A stretch of DNA of 64,000 nucleotides from Brucella pecoris (GCF_006376675.1 NZ_VEWK01000004.1:397968-461967); one strand, 5' to 3'. Positions 37,801-49,444 are shown, counted from the first letter of the stretch. Made by a program: numbers and translations. The notes: a model not told the origin generated them from the sequence alone.

Positions 37801-40800
37801 GATCGCAGCGCCGTTTGCCGTCATCTGGTTTGCCTCGCCGCTGATTGCTTGGCTGGTCAGCCGTTCGGCCAAGCCGCAGGACACGCTGGAAGTGCTTTCT
37901 TCCGACAAGTCCGACCTGCGCCGTTATGCGCGCCGGACCTGGCGCTATTTTGCCGAATTCGCCAATGAAGAAAACCACCACTTGCCGCCGGACAACTTCC
38001 AGGAAGAACCGGCGCCGATTGTCGCGCAACGCACGTCGCCGACCAATATCGGCGTCTATCTCCTGTCCGTTGTCGCCGCGCGCGATTTCGGCTGGATCGG
38101 CTTCGGTGAAACGCTGGATCGCGTTCAAGCCACTGTCGATACGCTTGAGAAGATGGAGAAGTATCAGGGCCATCTCTACAACTGGTACGAGACCAACACG
38201 CTGACGCCGATGCGCCCGCTTTATGTCTCGGCAGTGGACAGCGGCAATCTTGCCGGTCATTTGGTCACCCTGTCTTCGGCGATGGAAGAATGGGCGGAAG
38301 CACCGTCCGTCTACATGCAGGGCGATCTTGACGGCATTCTCGATGTCAACGACATCCTTGAAGAGACAATCGCGAAAATCCCCGATGACCGCCGGATCCT
38401 GCGTCCGCTGCGCCGTCGCCTGGAAGAGCGGATTGCCAATTTCCGCCGCGCCGTACTGTCCATCAAGGACGAGCCGGAAACGGCGTCGTTCCGCACCATC
38501 AATCTGTCGCTGTTCGCGACCGATATCGTCCGCCTGATGGACGAACTCGATGGCGAAATCGAAACACCGGCAAGTGCCGAAGCCGCGGAATGGGCGCGCA
38601 TTCTGGTCGATACCTGCAAGGCGCATACCGATGATTCCATCGGCGAGCATGACACGGATGCGCTGCGTGAGCGTCTGCGCGATCTCGCAACCCGCTCGCG
38701 CCAGCTCGCATTCGACATGCAGTTCGGCTTCCTTGAACGGAAAGAACGTCGCCTGCTCTCCATCGGTTTCCGCGTGCAGGAAAACGAGCTGGACGAAAGC
38801 TGCTACGATCTTCTGGCGTCAGAAGCGCGTCTGGCAAGCCTGTTTGCCATCGCCAAGGGCGACGTTCCTGTCGAGCATTGGTTCAAGCTTGGCCGTCTTC
38901 TGGTGCCGGTGGGCTGGAAGGGCGCTCTGCTCTCCTGGTCCGGCTCGATGTTCGAATATCTGATGCCGCCGCTGGTCATGTCCGAGCCGCTGGGTTCGCT
39001 TCTCGACCAGACCAACAAGCTCGTGGTGCAGCGCCAGATCGACTACGCAACCTCGCGCGGCCTGCCATGGGGCATTTCGGAAGCTGCGTTCAATGCGCGC
39101 GACGCGCATATGAACTATCAGTATTCCAACTTCGGCGTGCCCAATCTGGGCCTGCAGCGTGGCCTGTCGCGCAATGCGGTCATTGCACCTTATGCGAGCC
39201 TGCTTGCTGCGCAGTATCAGCCTGCCGCCGCTGTCGCAAACCTGAAGCGCCTCGCCAAGCTCGGTGCGCTCGGACGCTATGGCTTCCACGATTCGGTGGA
39301 CTTCACGCCGTCACGTGTTCGCGAAGGCGAGCTTTGTGCTGTGGTGAAGAACTATTACGCCCACCACCATGGCATGGCGATCATCGCGGTCAACAACGTG
39401 ATCTTCGAAGGCCGGATGCGCGAGCGTTTCCACTCCGATCCGGTGATCGAGGCTGCCGAACTGCTGCTGCAGGAAAAGGCCCCGCGCGAAATCCCGATGA
39501 TCTACGCCAAGACGGAAAATCCGATGCGCGTGGATTCCGGCGGTTTCGACGATGCGCCGATGCGGATCGTCGACAAGCCGTTCAAGGCGCCGCGCACCAC
39601 GCATATGATGTCGAACGGGCAATATGCGCTGATGGTGACGGCCAACGGTTCGGGCTACAGCCGCTGGCACAATTGGGACATTACCCGCTTCCACGCCGAT
39701 GCGTCGGAAGACCTTCAGGGCACGTTCCTGTTCCTGCGCGACATGGAAAGCGGCTATTGGTGGTCGGCGACCGGCGAACCAGTCCGCAACCCGGAAGAGG
39801 AAACCAAGACTGTCTTCACCGAAGACAAGGCGGAGTTCTACAAGACCGCCGGTGACATCAAAACCGTCATGGAAGTGATCGTGTCGTCGGAATCGGACGG
39901 CGAAGGCCGCAGGCTTGACATCATCAACACGTCTGCCCGCGACCGCATGATCGAGGTCACCTCCTATGCGGAACTGGTGCTGACCGATAGCGACAGCGAT
40001 GCCGCTCATCCGGCCTTTGCCAAGATGTTCGTGGAAACCGAAATCTCCGATAATGGTTCGACCATCTATGCCAAGCGCCGCAAGCGCGCACCGTCCGATC
40101 CCGATATTCACGTTGCGCATTTCGTGACCGATCTTTCCGGCTCGATCCGCGAAACGGAAGTCGAAACCGACCGTCGCGCCTTTGTCGGGCGTGGTCGTTC
40201 GTTGCGCGATGCGGCTGCCTTCGATCAGGGTGCCAAGTTCACCGGCAGCCAGGGTTGCGTGCTCGACCCGATCGCATCGGTGCGCACACGTGTCCGCGTT
40301 CCGGCGCATAAAAAGGTGAGCCTTGTTTTCTGGACCTTCGCAGGCGGCAGCCGCGATGCGGTGAAACATGCCGTGGCGCTGCATCGCCATCCGGAAACTT
40401 TCGCCCGCGAATATTCGCTGTCGTGGACCAGTTCGCAGGTGCAGCTCTACCATATCGGCATCAAGCCGGCGGAAGCTGCAGATTATCAGAAGGTCGCCGC
40501 TTATCTGCTTTATCCGGAGCGGACATTGCGCCAGCCACCGGAAACCATCGCCAGCGGTCTCGGCAAGCAGTCCGATCTGTGGCCAATGTCGATTTCCGGC
40601 GACTATCCGATCTTCGCGCTGCGCATCGACAATGAAGCCGATCTCGACGTGTTGCGCGGTGTGCTGCGCGCGCAGGAATACTGGCGCAGCAAAGGCCTCA
40701 CTGTCGATGTCGTGGCGGTTAACGAGCGTGCGTTCTCCTATGCGCAGGACACGCAGCGTGCCATCGACTGGATCGTGGAAGGTTTCCGCGCCCGTGGCGG

Positions 40801-43510
40801 CGGTCAGCCGCATATCTTTGCGGTTCGCCGCGACCAGATGAGCGACGAAAGCTACAACACGCTGCTGGCTTCGGCCCGCATCGTCATGCATGCGCAGAAC
40901 GGCTCGCTGGCCGAGCAACTGCGCCGCAGCGAGGAAATCACCGTCGATCTGGCGGCGCGCGACGCCAAGACCGCAATTGGTGGTCAGGCTTCGGCTCAGG
41001 GGCTCGGCGCTACGGGTCTCGCGCCTGTCGCTATAGAACGCGGGACGGAAGAACGCCGTCCCGCAGTCAAGCCTGCGGTAAACCGTCCTGCTCCGACCGG
41101 TGACGATCTCCGCTTCTGGAACGGTTATGGCGGCTTTGCCGAGGATGGCGCTTACGTGGTACGCGTCAATAACCGTACCAGCACGCCGCATCCATGGATC
41201 AATGTGATCGCCAATCCGAATTTCGGTTTCCATGTATCGGCGGAAGGTTCAGCCTTCACCTGGGCAGGCAACAGCCGCGATTACCAGCTCACCCCATGGG
41301 CGAACGATCCGGTCATCAACCGTCCGGGCGAGGCGATCTATATCCTCGACCGTGAAACGGGCCGCACCTTTGCGCCAACGGCAAGCGTGCTGCGCGACGA
41401 GGCGGTGACCTATGAAGCGCGTCATGGCCACGGTTATTCGAGCTTCGGGGCACAGCATGGCGAGCTGGCACTCGACCTCACCCACATCGTGGATGCGGAC
41501 AAGCCGGTGCGTCTGTCACGTCTGACCATCACCAATAATGGACGTTCCAAGCGCAAGCTGCGCGTCTATGGTTATGTCGAATGGGTGCTGGGCAATGCTC
41601 GCTCCAAGAATGTGCCGTTCATCGTGCCATCGCAGGACGAGGAACTGGGCGCCCTCTTTGCAGGCAATCCGTATCATCCGGACAAGTCCGGGCAGATCGC
41701 CTTCTTTGCTGCAACCGAGAAGCCGCAATCCGTCACAGCCGACCGCAGCGAGTTCATCGGCACCACCGGTTCGGTGGACAAGCCGGAGATCGTGCTGGCT
41801 GGCAAGGCGCTTTCGGGTACGGTTGAAGCAGGCCGCGATCCCTGTGCCGCGCTCGCTCTCGATATCGAAGTGGGGCCGGGTGAAGCACGCGAGCTTGTCT
41901 TCCTGCTCGGCAATGCTGCCGATCAGAAACAGGCAAAGGCGCTGATCGCCGAAACCCGTCAGGCTTCATTCGGCGACAAGCTCACTGCCGCCAAGCGCCA
42001 GTGGGAGGGTCTGTTCGACCGCGTTCAGGTGAAAACGCCTGACCCGGCTTTCGATCTTCTGGTCAATGGCTGGCTGCCCTATCAGGCGATCGCCTGCCGT
42101 ATCTGGGCGCGCGCTGCCTTCTATCAGGCAAGTGGTGCGTTCGGCTTCCGCGATCAGTTGCAGGACACGCTGTCGCTGCTTCTGATCGATCCGACGCTTG
42201 CCCGTGCGCAGATCCTCAATGCCGCATCGCGCCAGTTCCCGGAAGGCGATGTTCAGCATTGGTGGTTGCCTGCCACGGGTGCGGGCGTCCGCACACTTAT
42301 CTCGGACGATGTCGTCTGGCTCGGCTATGGCGCTTCGCTTTATGTCGAGACGACGGGCGACCGTGCGATCCTCGATGAAAAGCTGCCGTTCCTCGAAGGG
42401 CGCAAGCTGGAGGACGGCGAACATGATGCCTTCTATCAGCCGGAAATCTCCGAGAAGACGGTAAGTCTCTATGAGCATTGCGCCTTGGCGCTCGATCTTG
42501 CGGTCGAGCGAACCGGTAAGCATGGCTTGCCGCTGATTCTTGGCGGTGACTGGAACGACGGCATGAATCTCGTCGGCGTGAAGGGAGAGGGCGAGAGCGT
42601 GTGGCTCGGCTGGTTCCTCGCCTATACGCTCGGCAAATTCATTCCGATTGCCGAAGCGCGCAAGGACAAGAAGCGTGCGGATATCTGGAAAGCGCATCTG
42701 GAAAGCCTGACGAAGGCCCTCGACCGCGATGGCTGGGATGGCCAGTGGTATCGCCGTGGTTTCTACGACAACGGCGCGCCGCTTGGCTCGAAGGACAGCG
42801 ATGAATGCCAGATCGACGCCATCGCGCAGTCGTGGAGCGTGCTGTCCGGCGTTGCCGATCCGAAGCGCGCCGAACAGGCCATGGTTTCGCTCGAAAAATA
42901 TCTGCTGGATGACGAAGGCGAATTGCTGCGTCTCTTCACGCCGCCTTTCGACAGGACCATCCAGGAGCCGGGCTACATCAAGGGCTATCCGCCGGGTGTT
43001 CGCGAGAATGGCGGGCAGTACACCCATGGTGCGACCTGGGCCATCATGGCGCTCGCCCGCATGGGCAAGACGGCGGAAGCATGGCGCCTGTTCTCGCTGA
43101 TCAGTCCGATCAACCATGGTCGCAACCCGGATATCTACCGTGTCGAGCCTTATGTGATCGCAGCCGACATCTATTCTGTCGAGCCGCGTCGCGGACAGGG
43201 CGGCTGGACCTGGTACACCGGCTCCGCTGGCTGGTTCTACCGTGTTGCGACGGAGGGTATCCTCGGCGTCACAAAACACGGCGACCGCCTGCATCTCGAT
43301 CCGGCATTGCCGCCGGAATGGGATGGCTACGAGGCAGAGCTCCGCTTTGGCGAAGCGCTCTATCGCGTCAAGGTCGTGGCCGGTGCCCCCGGTGCTAAAG
43401 ACAAGGTGGTGAAGCTCAATGGCCGCAAGGTCAGCAAGCCGGATGAAGGCGTGCCGATCAAGCCGGACGGCGAACATGAAATCGTCGTAGAGCTTCCCAA
43501 ACAGAAGTGA
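34847..43510 (+). CDS. cgs: Cyclic beta-1,2-glucan synthase
   Basis: A 2,887-residue inner-membrane enzyme that initiates, extends and circularises periplasmic cyclic beta-1,2-glucans, which matter for osmotic adaptation and for host interaction in Brucella and rhizobia. A cytoplasmic N-terminal part is followed by helices near residues 430-480. The GT84 catalytic domain has [11 protein letters not shown] near 648, DVEVVED near 781 and the RWARGDWQ motif near 800. More helices occur up to about 1020. The C-terminal GH94-type phosphorylase-like domain, which sets glucan length, contains [12 protein letters not shown] near 2,565. The length matches Brucella Cgs. It is followed by a terminator. 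Confidence 0.96.
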   Translation: MPELSSSLSNSTSTENKSPMPQSSMEPKSSEPDASGRIPPEQPSPIRALYKTEEELGALAAAVARGEDIPLPGYLAFPFDQRLSENGKLILHAYRASDAASRAGETITPAAQWLLDNHYQIDKNVQQARRDLPRRFIRQLPLYKAPVEKYEGMPRIFALAWLYVAHTDSNFSLKTLTAIVKGFQTVEPLKIGELWALPSAVRYFLIENARRLALRVDRARIMRNLANTAADRIVVAADGAELDSVLAQYADAARDSTFATHLLYRLRSSSTDTTAAASWLERILEQEGSNPEDAIVEEHARQSTGGVTMGNVIRSLKSIDDVDWETWFETVNEVDAILRDHSDFELLDFRSRNAYRVTIEKLARYSDMSEIDITWAALKLAEDGHRAEKAGHPEAEGKGAIAYYLSGEGREELEKVCGYKAPFGVKALRFYRGLGLFGLFIPTAIFTILILLLVNYCMIRAGLSTDLRTLFTLLAIFPAMDASYSLFNALVPWFVQPTRLIGFEYKEGLPEEARTLVAVPTFITSRDSIDEQIRNLEVHYLTNPRGEIYFALVSDWTDAKQEITPADMEIYEYAREEIAKLNEHYTGGDQPRFFLLHRRRLFNEKQNCWMGWERKRGKLHELNLLLRGDQDTSFFPADERLPKEIKYVMTLDADTRLTPESVTHLAGKLSHPLNRPVIDDKTGKVVRGYGILQPRVTPSLTTGDEASFLQRVFSVNRGIDPYVFAVSDTYQDLLGEGTFTGKGLYDIDAFEAALKGRVPENTLLSHDLLEGGYARAALVSDVEVVEDYPTGYNVDVSRHHRWARGDWQLLPWLFSTSRGVSHITRWKMVDNLRRSLNPILWLVAAVVGWSVLPIGPAAVWQGFLILSMFVAPTFGIVTNLIPSNMDYSLKGHAQSVLTDIALGTADVALRTTFIAHSAFLMADAIARTVYRLFVSHRNLLEWRTAAQARTSPDTLLYYFQLMWPAIAIAGLAIFFPLAAQSHAAMIAAPFAVIWFASPLIAWLVSRSAKPQDTLEVLSSDKSDLRRYARRTWRYFAEFANEENHHLPPDNFQEEPAPIVAQRTSPTNIGVYLLSVVAARDFGWIGFGETLDRVQATVDTLEKMEKYQGHLYNWYETNTLTPMRPLYVSAVDSGNLAGHLVTLSSAMEEWAEAPSVYMQGDLDGILDVNDILEETIAKIPDDRRILRPLRRRLEERIANFRRAVLSIKDEPETASFRTINLSLFATDIVRLMDELDGEIETPASAEAAEWARILVDTCKAHTDDSIGEHDTDALRERLRDLATRSRQLAFDMQFGFLERKERRLLSIGFRVQENELDESCYDLLASEARLASLFAIAKGDVPVEHWFKLGRLLVPVGWKGALLSWSGSMFEYLMPPLVMSEPLGSLLDQTNKLVVQRQIDYATSRGLPWGISEAAFNARDAHMNYQYSNFGVPNLGLQRGLSRNAVIAPYASLLAAQYQPAAAVANLKRLAKLGALGRYGFHDSVDFTPSRVREGELCAVVKNYYAHHHGMAIIAVNNVIFEGRMRERFHSDPVIEAAELLLQEKAPREIPMIYAKTENPMRVDSGGFDDAPMRIVDKPFKAPRTTHMMSNGQYALMVTANGSGYSRWHNWDITRFHADASEDLQGTFLFLRDMESGYWWSATGEPVRNPEEETKTVFTEDKAEFYKTAGDIKTVMEVIVSSESDGEGRRLDIINTSARDRMIEVTSYAELVLTDSDSDAAHPAFAKMFVETEISDNGSTIYAKRRKRAPSDPDIHVAHFVTDLSGSIRETEVETDRRAFVGRGRSLRDAAAFDQGAKFTGSQGCVLDPIASVRTRVRVPAHKKVSLVFWTFAGGSRDAVKHAVALHRHPETFAREYSLSWTSSQVQLYHIGIKPAEAADYQKVAAYLLYPERTLRQPPETIASGLGKQSDLWPMSISGDYPIFALRIDNEADLDVLRGVLRAQEYWRSKGLTVDVVAVNERAFSYAQDTQRAIDWIVEGFRARGGGQPHIFAVRRDQMSDESYNTLLASARIVMHAQNGSLAEQLRRSEEITVDLAARDAKTAIGGQASAQGLGATGLAPVAIERGTEERRPAVKPAVNRPAPTGDDLRFWNGYGGFAEDGAYVVRVNNRTSTPHPWINVIANPNFGFHVSAEGSAFTWAGNSRDYQLTPWANDPVINRPGEAIYILDRETGRTFAPTASVLRDEAVTYEARHGHGYSSFGAQHGELALDLTHIVDADKPVRLSRLTITNNGRSKRKLRVYGYVEWVLGNARSKNVPFIVPSQDEELGALFAGNPYHPDKSGQIAFFAATEKPQSVTADRSEFIGTTGSVDKPEIVLAGKALSGTVEAGRDPCAALALDIEVGPGEARELVFLLGNAADQKQAKALIAETRQASFGDKLTAAKRQWEGLFDRVQVKTPDPAFDLLVNGWLPYQAIACRIWARAAFYQASGAFGFRDQLQDTLSLLLIDPTLARAQILNAASRQFPEGDVQHWWLPATGAGVRTLISDDVVWLGYGASLYVETTGDRAILDEKLPFLEGRKLEDGEHDAFYQPEISEKTVSLYEHCALALDLAVERTGKHGLPLILGGDWNDGMNLVGVKGEGESVWLGWFLAYTLGKFIPIAEARKDKKRADIWKAHLESLTKALDRDGWDGQWYRRGFYDNGAPLGSKDSDECQIDAIAQSWSVLSGVADPKRAEQAMVSLEKYLLDDEGELLRLFTPPFDRTIQEPGYIKGYPPGVRENGGQYTHGATWAIMALARMGKTAEAWRLFSLISPINHGRNPDIYRVEPYVIAADIYSVEPRRGQGGWTWYTGSAGWFYRVATEGILGVTKHGDRLHLDPALPPEWDGYEAELRFGEALYRVKVVAGAPGAKDKVVKLNGRKVSKPDEGVPIKPDGEHEIVVELPKQK

Positions 43511-43517
43511 ACCGATT

Positions 43518-43549
43518 AAAAAGGCGGGTGAAAACCCGCCTTTCTTTTT
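43518..43549 (+). terminator. Intrinsic terminator of cgs
   Basis: AAAAAGGCGGGT-GAAA-ACCCGCCTTTCTTTTT forms a strong stem with an extended T-rich tail, 8 bp past the stop. Confidence 0.9.
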
Positions 43550-43604
43550 GCTGCAATTCCTTTTGGGGGCGGTTGCAGTACATGTTCATGCAATGGAGGC
43601 CGTC

Positions 43605-44909
43605 ATGGCCAAGACTGATATTGCGCGCCGCGTCTACAATCACGCATGGAAGCTCGATCCCATCGTCCGCAGCCTTCTGGATACGGATTTCTACAAGCTT
43701 CTGATGCTGCAGATGATCTGGGGTCTTTACCCCAAGGTGGATGCAACCTTCTCGCTCATCAACCGCACGACCTCCGTGCGTCTTGCCGATGAGATCGACG
43801 AGGGCGAATTGCGTGCGCAGCTCGACCATGCCCGCACGCTGCGCTTCTCCAAGAAGGAAATGATCTGGCTGGCAGGTAACAGTTTTTATGGCCGCAAGCA
43901 GATATTCCAGCCCGAGTTCCTGAACTGGCTGCACGATTTCCAGCTCCCGGAATATGAGCTGCGCCGCAAGGATGGCCAGTACGAGTTGCATTTCCATGGA
44001 CCGTGGTCGCACACGACCATGTGGGAAATTCCAGCACTCGCCATCATCAACGAACTGCGTTCGCGCGCGGCAATGAAAAACCTCGGCCCGTTTTCGCTCG
44101 ACGTGCTTTATGCCCGCGCCAAAGCGAAGATGTGGAGCAAGGTCGAGCGCCTGCGCCAGCTTCCCGGCCTGAAGATTTCCGACTTCGGCACGCGTCGCCG
44201 CCATTCCTTCCTGTGGCAGCGCTGGTGCGTCGAAGCACTGAAGGAAGGCATCGGCGATGCCTTTACCGGCACCAGCAATGTGCTTCTGGCCATGGATACG
44301 GACCTCGAGGCGCTCGGCACCAATGCGCATGAATTGCCGATGGTATTGGCTGCGCTCGCCAAGACCGACGACGAATTGCGCTCAGCGCCTTATCGCGTGC
44401 TGCAGGACTGGAACCGTTACTATGGCGGCAATCTTCTGATCGTTCTGCCCGATGCTTTCGGTACGGCTGCATTCCTGCGCAGTGCACCCGACTGGGTTGC
44501 AGACTGGACCGGCTTCCGCCCGGACAGCGCTCCACCCATCGAAGGCGGCGAGCGCATCATCGAATGGTGGAAGTCACGCGGCAAGGATCCGCGCGAAAAG
44601 CTGCTGATCTTTTCCGACGCGCTCGATGTGGACACGATCGAGGAGACTTACCGTCATTTCGAAGGGCGTGTGCGCATGAGCTTCGGCTGGGGTACAAATC
44701 TCACCAATGATTTTGCGGGCTGTGCCCCGAAGGAAATCGAAGGGCTGAATGCGATTTCGCTGGTCTGTAAGGTGACGGATGCCAACGGCCATCCGGCGGT
44801 CAAGCTTTCCGACAATCCGCAGAAAGCAACAGGCGATCCCAAGGAAGTGGCGCGTTATCTCAAGTTCTTCGGGAATGAGGAACGGGTGGAGCAGCTCGTC
44901 CGCGTGTGA
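43605..44909 (+). CDS. pncB: Nicotinate phosphoribosyltransferase
   Basis: A 434-residue enzyme that makes nicotinate mononucleotide from nicotinate and PRPP with ATP, the entry to the NAD salvage (Preiss-Handler) pathway. [16 protein letters not shown] near residue 25 and the [11 protein letters not shown] and [10 protein letters not shown] segments are the family motifs. The start MAKTDIAR has GGAGG five bases upstream; the frame is open further left. It has its own promoter region after the cgs terminator. Confidence 0.95.
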   Translation: MAKTDIARRVYNHAWKLDPIVRSLLDTDFYKLLMLQMIWGLYPKVDATFSLINRTTSVRLADEIDEGELRAQLDHARTLRFSKKEMIWLAGNSFYGRKQIFQPEFLNWLHDFQLPEYELRRKDGQYELHFHGPWSHTTMWEIPALAIINELRSRAAMKNLGPFSLDVLYARAKAKMWSKVERLRQLPGLKISDFGTRRRHSFLWQRWCVEALKEGIGDAFTGTSNVLLAMDTDLEALGTNAHELPMVLAALAKTDDELRSAPYRVLQDWNRYYGGNLLIVLPDAFGTAAFLRSAPDWVADWTGFRPDSAPPIEGGERIIEWWKSRGKDPREKLLIFSDALDVDTIEETYRHFEGRVRMSFGWGTNLTNDFAGCAPKEIEGLNAISLVCKVTDANGHPAVKLSDNPQKATGDPKEVARYLKFFGNEERVEQLVRV

Positions 44910-44925
44910 CGAGCTGCAGCGCTGT

Positions 44926-45091
44926 CTAGAGCGGTTCCGGTTTAAACGGAATCGTCGGAACCGCTCTATCTATTTGTTTTCACGCATTATCCGACGCAAA
45001 ACCGCTTCGCACTTTTGCTGGAAATGCTCTATTTGTTTTTACGCATATCTTTATCCCGAAACCGGTTTCCATTTTCGGGAGACATGCTCTA
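44926..45091. repeat. Compound palindromic repeat between pncB and the PhzF-like gene, copy E
   Basis: A hairpin TAGAGCGGTTCCGGTTTAAA ... GGAACCGCTCTA (44926-44968) is followed by TTTGTTTTCACGC linkers and two more modules, one containing AAAACCGCTTCGCACTTTTG and one CCCGAAACCGGTTTCC. The right edge supplies the stop codon of the PhzF-like gene. It appears to be two elements fused. Confidence 0.85.
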
Positions 45092-45919
45092 TTCCATCAA
45101 CCGTGCGGTGCCCGAAACGCGAATGGAGCCGCCGCGCTCATTGCCGATCTGGGCGCGCAGATGTGACGGGCTGCCCATATCTTCACCCTGAAAGACCTCG
45201 ATCTCGCCGCCATGCGGCCAGCCGCTATCACGCAGATAGGCGGCAAAGGCCGCTGTGGCTGCACCAGTCGCCGGGTCCTCATAAACTCCGCCGGATGCAA
45301 ACGGGTTGCGGCTGTGGAAGCGCTTTGGTGTCTCGGAATAGATGAGCAGGATCGTCGTCCAGCCCTGCCGGTTCATCAAGGTGCGTCCGCGTGCCATGTC
45401 GTAATGCATCGAAGCCAGCTTTTCGCGTGAACGAAGCGGAAGCACGATATGGTCGGCCCCTGCATGGATCAGTGCCGGTGCGAGGCCGGGCGCCAGATCG
45501 TCTTTTTCGAAACTGAACAGCGCCAGCGCCTGTTCCACTTCCGCATCGTTGGCGGCACGCTGTCGCGTCGGTGGCGATTGCAGGCTGGCCGCAAACAGCT
45601 CGCCTTCCTTGCGTCTTTCGACACTGATATCGTTATTGTTGAGCTTGAGCGCGAAACGGCCGTCGCCCATGCGCATGGCCAACGCTGCGCCAAGCGCAAT
45701 GGTGGCATGGCCGCAGAACGGGACTTCCATTTCCGGCGCAAAATAACGAACGCGCCAGCTATCGCCGTCAGGCGCGGCAAAGGCTGTTTCGGAAAAGCCG
45801 ACTTCCTTTGCGATTTTCTGCATATCTTGCGGGGAGGGCAGGCGGTCGGCGATCAACACTCCAGCGGGATTGCCACCCTGATTGCCTTGCGAAAAGGCTG
45901 CAATACGCAACACGTCCAA
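45089..45919 (-). CDS. PhzF family epimerase/isomerase-like protein
   Basis: A 276-residue enzyme of the PhzF/DapF-like fold. Family landmarks are FSQGNQGGNPAGVLIAD at the start, SETAFAAP with the conserved Glu, the FAPEMEVPFCGHATIA segment and EDPATGAATAAFAAYL late in the protein. PhzF acts in phenazine synthesis, but most members have unknown substrates and no phenazine genes are near. The stop TAG overlaps the edge of a palindromic repeat. Confidence 0.9.
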   Translation of the reverse strand: MDVLRIAAFSQGNQGGNPAGVLIADRLPSPQDMQKIAKEVGFSETAFAAPDGDSWRVRYFAPEMEVPFCGHATIALGAALAMRMGDGRFALKLNNNDISVERRKEGELFAASLQSPPTRQRAANDAEVEQALALFSFEKDDLAPGLAPALIHAGADHIVLPLRSREKLASMHYDMARGRTLMNRQGWTTILLIYSETPKRFHSRNPFASGGVYEDPATGAATAAFAAYLRDSGWPHGGEIEVFQGEDMGSPSHLRAQIGNERGGSIRVSGTARLME

Positions 45920-46001
45920 TGGTTTCTCCTCGCCAGTCTGATTCGTGTCCCGCCCACCCCAATAAAAAGCGTGAAATGTGGCCGGTCAAGCAGTCTGTCG
46001 G

Positions 46002-46077
46002 CTAGTGTGGCGAATTCGAAATTCGCATCACTTAGGAGCAGCGCCGTGAACGAATTTCGGATTCAAAGCCACACTAG
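46002..46077. repeat. CTAGTGTGG-type palindrome, first copy
   Basis: CTAGTGTGG at the left end pairs with CCACACTAG at the right end. Inner arms with GAATTCGAAATTCG and CGAATTTCGG also pair. Length is 76 bp. Confidence 0.85.
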
Positions 46078-46090
46078 TAACATATTGAAT

Positions 46091-46168
46091 CTAGTGTGGT
46101 TTACGGATTTGAAGTTCCTCAACGCGGATGCCTCGCAACTGACAGGAACTTCAAATCCACCACACTAG
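46091..46168. repeat. CTAGTGTGG-type palindrome, second copy
   Basis: It has the same 9-base ends as the first copy, but a different inner stem (GGATTTGAAGTTCCT with AGGAACTTCAAATCC). It is 78 bp long, 13 bp after copy one. The end of the methyltransferase gene lies within it. Confidence 0.88.
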
Positions 46169-46886
46169 CGGAGACTATCAACAGCATAGGTCGCTCCATT
46201 TCCTCCGACAGTGCCGGCCATTCTGCGATCTGATCTGGCGACGGGCGCCATTCTTCCAGCCGATTGATGGCAAAGCCGGCTTCGATCAGCGCGTTGATGA
46301 TCGTGCTGAGGCGGCGGTGATACTTGATGACGCCCTCTGCCAGCCAGTCAGTTCGCCGCTCGCCTTCCACGGCATAATGGTCGATGGGCCATCGTTTCTG
46401 GCCGTTGCTTTCTTCGATCCAGCCAGGCGCGAACGGCGCCATGAAGATCGGATGCTCGATCGTGAATACGAACCGGCTTTGCGCCCGCAATGCTGAATGG
46501 ATCGTTCTCAAAAGGCGCGGGAAATCGCGAATATAGTGAAAAGCCAGGGAACTGTAGACGAGATCGAAGCGTGCTTCCGGAAGCTCCAGCGCCTCCATAT
46601 CCGCCTGGATATAGCGAACGGAATCGTCCTGTGTGTCGCGGCGCGCACGTTCGAGCATGTTCTCCGAAAGATCGTAGCCGATGACGGAGGCAGCACCCTG
46701 TTCGCGGGCGAAGCGGCAAAACCAGCCAAAGCCGCAACCGAGATCGGCAACATCACGGTCGGTCAGATCGGGTAGAAGGGAGCGGACAAAGGGCCATTCA
46801 GGTGCGCCTTCCAACCCGTGTACCGAGCGCGGCAACTGGCTGTAAGCGGTGAAGAAATCATCACGATCATAAATATTCTGGGCCAT
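46119..46886 (-). CDS. Class I SAM-dependent methyltransferase
   Basis: A 255-residue protein with motif I VADLGCGFGWFCRFA near residue 42, then VIGYDLSENMLERAR, a standard class I methyltransferase. It looks similar to small-molecule or biotin-synthesis-type (BioC/UbiE-like) enzymes; the substrate is unknown. The last ~16 residues (VVDLKFLSVARHPR) are read from the palindromic repeat at 46091-46168, so the native stop has probably been replaced. The gene begins 3 bp after the LysE-type gene ends. Confidence 0.85.
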   Translation of the reverse strand: MAQNIYDRDDFFTAYSQLPRSVHGLEGAPEWPFVRSLLPDLTDRDVADLGCGFGWFCRFAREQGAASVIGYDLSENMLERARRDTQDDSVRYIQADMEALELPEARFDLVYSSLAFHYIRDFPRLLRTIHSALRAQSRFVFTIEHPIFMAPFAPGWIEESNGQKRWPIDHYAVEGERRTDWLAEGVIKYHRRLSTIINALIEAGFAINRLEEWRPSPDQIAEWPALSEEMERPMLLIVSASVVDLKFLSVARHPR

Positions 46887-46889
46887 GGT

Positions 46890-47501
46890 CTATCGTTCGG
46901 TCAGCGCAAGTTTTGCCCCGAGCGCGACGAAGGCGGCAGCAAAGCTGCGGCGCATCCATGCAAGCACGGCGGGGCGCGAGATGATCTGGTTACGAACGGC
47001 AGCCGCGAACACACCGTAGAACGCAAACACCACGAATGTCATGGCCATGAAGACCAGCGATAGTTCCACCATGCGGACTACCGTCCCGCCCTGCTGCGTG
47101 TTCACGAATTGCGGCAGGAAGGCAAAGAAGAATATCGACAGTTTGGGATTCAGCAGGTTGACGAGGATCGCGGACCAGATGACCTCGCGGTCCGAACGCG
47201 GCGCGTTGTCGGTCTCGATCTTCAGTGTGCCGTGCTCCTTGAGTGTCATCCACGCCATATAGAGCAGATAGGCGACACCCGCATATTTGATGATTTCGAA
47301 AGCCAGTGCGCTGGCATGGAGCAGAGCCGCCAGCCCTGTCACGGCAGCTAGCATATGCGGCACGATGCCGAGCGTGCAGCCGAGTGCTGCGATGATCGAG
47401 GCCCGTGCACCACGAGACAGTCCTGCCGCAAGTGTCACCAGCACGCCAGTGCCGGGGGACGCAACAATGATGAAGGATGTCAGCAGAAATTCGATACTCA
47501 T
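46890..47501 (-). CDS. LysE/RhtB family exporter
   Basis: A 203-residue inner-membrane protein with six hydrophobic segments. The N-terminal VASPGTGVLVTLAAGLSRG stretch replaces the usual TPGP with SPGT, but the second landmark NLLNPKLSIFFFAFLPQFV is intact. Probable amino-acid or metabolite exporter. It lies 3 bp before the methyltransferase gene and 77 bp after the kinase gene on the same strand. Compare the paralogue at 790-1449. Confidence 0.87.
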   Translation of the reverse strand: MSIEFLLTSFIIVASPGTGVLVTLAAGLSRGARASIIAALGCTLGIVPHMLAAVTGLAALLHASALAFEIIKYAGVAYLLYMAWMTLKEHGTLKIETDNAPRSDREVIWSAILVNLLNPKLSIFFFAFLPQFVNTQQGGTVVRMVELSLVFMAMTFVVFAFYGVFAAAVRNQIISRPAVLAWMRRSFAAAFVALGAKLALTER

Positions 47502-47578
47502 GATGTTCTGGATTCCTTTGCGGGCTTGCCGGAAAGGCCGAGCTGGCCAGACGCATCATGTCACGGCTATGCCGTGCG

Positions 47579-48505
47579 TCAATCCTTCATCTCATGCGCC
47601 CATGGTGGGTTTGCACCTGCGCGCGAGACGGTCACAGCAGCAGCCCGGACCCCGAGCGCGACGGCGGAATGGATCTGATCGTCGGTCAGTTCGGCAAGCG
47701 CATCCTTATCGAGAAGGCCCTGATTGTGAAGGCTGGCAAGAATGCCGGCATTGACTGTGTCGCCCGCGCCAACGGTGTCGATCACATCCACCTTCACACC
47801 GGGTACGCGCACGGTTGCCTTGGCCGTATAGGCGTCGGCGCCATGTGCACCCTTGGTGATGACTACCAGTTTCGGCCCAAGCTTCAGCCATTCAGCGGCG
47901 ATTTCGTCGTGGCTGCCCTTTTCGCCAAACCAGGCGAGGTCTTCGTCCGAGAGCTTCACGATATCGGCAAGCGCGATCATGCGCTTCATGCGGGCGAGAT
48001 GTTTTTCGCGGTCGGTGATGAAGCTGGCGCGGATATTCGGGTCGAGGAACATGACCCGCCGTGGTGCTTCGCGGGCCATCAGCGCTTCATAGACACTGCC
48101 GCACGGTTCGGAAATCAGACTGATGCAGCCGAACAGCATGGCGTCAATGGCGTCATCGACATAGGGCATGTCGCTCTCGGCCAGCATGCGGCCTGCGGTG
48201 TTTTCATCGTAGAAAGCATAACGTGCCTGTCCGTCGACCAGGCGCACGAAAGCCAGTGTTGTCGGACGGTCCGAGATTGCGGCGAAGGAATAATCGACAT
48301 TGGATCGTGCCAGATTATCGCGCAGCACTTCGCCGAAAAAATCAGACGAAATACCGGAAAAGAAACCGGTGGGAACGTCCAGGCGTCCAAGCGCGATGGC
48401 CGTGTTGAAGACAGAGCCGCCCGCGAAAGGCTGGAACGCAGTCTCTCCGTTTGCGGTCTCGCGGGGCAGCATGTCAATTAGGGATTCACCGCAACAAAGG
48501 ATCAT
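47579..48505 (-). CDS. PfkB-family sugar kinase (fructokinase-like)
   Basis: A 308-residue kinase. The N-terminal FAGGSVFNTAIALGRLDV motif and the C-terminal DTVGAGDTVNAGILASL motif (anion hole and catalytic Asp, near residue 244) are both present. The substrate is likely a hexose, with fructose the best guess. It is flanked on the same strand by an SDR gene 88 bp upstream and the LysE gene 77 bp downstream. Confidence 0.92.
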   Translation of the reverse strand: MILCCGESLIDMLPRETANGETAFQPFAGGSVFNTAIALGRLDVPTGFFSGISSDFFGEVLRDNLARSNVDYSFAAISDRPTTLAFVRLVDGQARYAFYDENTAGRMLAESDMPYVDDAIDAMLFGCISLISEPCGSVYEALMAREAPRRVMFLDPNIRASFITDREKHLARMKRMIALADIVKLSDEDLAWFGEKGSHDEIAAEWLKLGPKLVVITKGAHGADAYTAKATVRVPGVKVDVIDTVGAGDTVNAGILASLHNQGLLDKDALAELTDDQIHSAVALGVRAAAVTVSRAGANPPWAHEMKD

Positions 48506-48592
48506 AAAGGCACAACTCGGTTGTTAAATCGATTGAAACAGACATAAGCACAAAAGCACGGAGAATTTCAATCTCCGTGCCTTGTCTGGATA

Positions 48593-49384
48593 TCAGACGT
48601 GCTGGCCGCCATTGATGTGAATTTCCGACCCCGTCACGTAGGATGAAGCTTCGGAGCAGAGGAAGTAAATGGTTTCCGCCACTTCAGATGTCTTTCCGAG
48701 GCGGCGCATCGGAAGCTGCTCCACCAGCTTGTCCGTTCCTGGCGAAAGGATCGCCGTATCGATTTCGCCCGGCGCAATGGCATTGACGCGGATGCCGTAA
48801 GGCCCGAAGTCGGAAGCCATTTCGCGGGTCAATGAAGCCAATGCAGCCTTCGAGGTTGCATAGGCGGTTCCGGCGAAGGGGTGCACGCGGCTACCGGCGA
48901 TCGAGGTCACGTTAACGACCGAGCCTTGTGCTGCTTCCAGTTCCTTGAAAAGACCACGTGCCAGCATGATCGGTGCCATGAAGTTCACCTGAAATACATC
49001 GCGCCATACCGCCATTGGCGTTTCCATCGAATTCATGCGGCGACCACCTTCGGCCTTCGGTGAAATACCGGCATTGTTGACCAGTGCATGAAGCTTGCTG
49101 CCATCGGCTTCGAGGCGGCGGCGGATTTCCGAGATCGCCTTGCCCACATCTTCCTGATCGGCGAGATCGACCTTGATGTGGTCTTCCGGGCCTGCGGGCC
49201 ACGGGCAATTGTCGGAAAAATCCTGTCGCGAGCAGGTGATGACACGCCATCCGGCACGCGAAAAACGTTTCACTGTCGCGTGGCCGATGCCGCGGCTGGC
49301 ACCGGTCAGGACCAGGGTCTTGCGCTCGGTATCCGCCTTGGAAGTATCGGAACCTGAAACGTCTGTTTTGGTGACTTGGGACAT
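48593..49384 (-). CDS. Short-chain dehydrogenase/reductase
   Basis: A 263-residue SDR. The NAD(P)-binding motif TGASRGIGHATVKRF is near residue 30. NNAGISPK follows, and the catalytic Ser (VTSIAGS) and Tyr-Lys (YATSKAALASL) are in place. The ending AEYIHINGG-like GSEIHINGGQHV is usual. The start at 49384 (MSQVTKTD) is taken; the frame is open to 49426. The N-terminal 20 residues are polar and poorly conserved. The substrate is unknown. Confidence 0.9.
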   Translation of the reverse strand: MSQVTKTDVSGSDTSKADTERKTLVLTGASRGIGHATVKRFSRAGWRVITCSRQDFSDNCPWPAGPEDHIKVDLADQEDVGKAISEIRRRLEADGSKLHALVNNAGISPKAEGGRRMNSMETPMAVWRDVFQVNFMAPIMLARGLFKELEAAQGSVVNVTSIAGSRVHPFAGTAYATSKAALASLTREMASDFGPYGIRVNAIAPGEIDTAILSPGTDKLVEQLPMRRLGKTSEVAETIYFLCSEASSYVTGSEIHINGGQHV

Positions 49385-49444
49385 GGAAACCTCGCTCTCC
49401 AATCTTGAATAGACCAAGCCGCTCAAGATTTCGAGGGGAATTAA

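Noticed and set aside
46002..46168. The two CTAGTGTGG elements as the ends of one insertion sequence
   Set aside because: Only 13 bp lie between them, so no transposase could be carried; each is a palindrome on its own.
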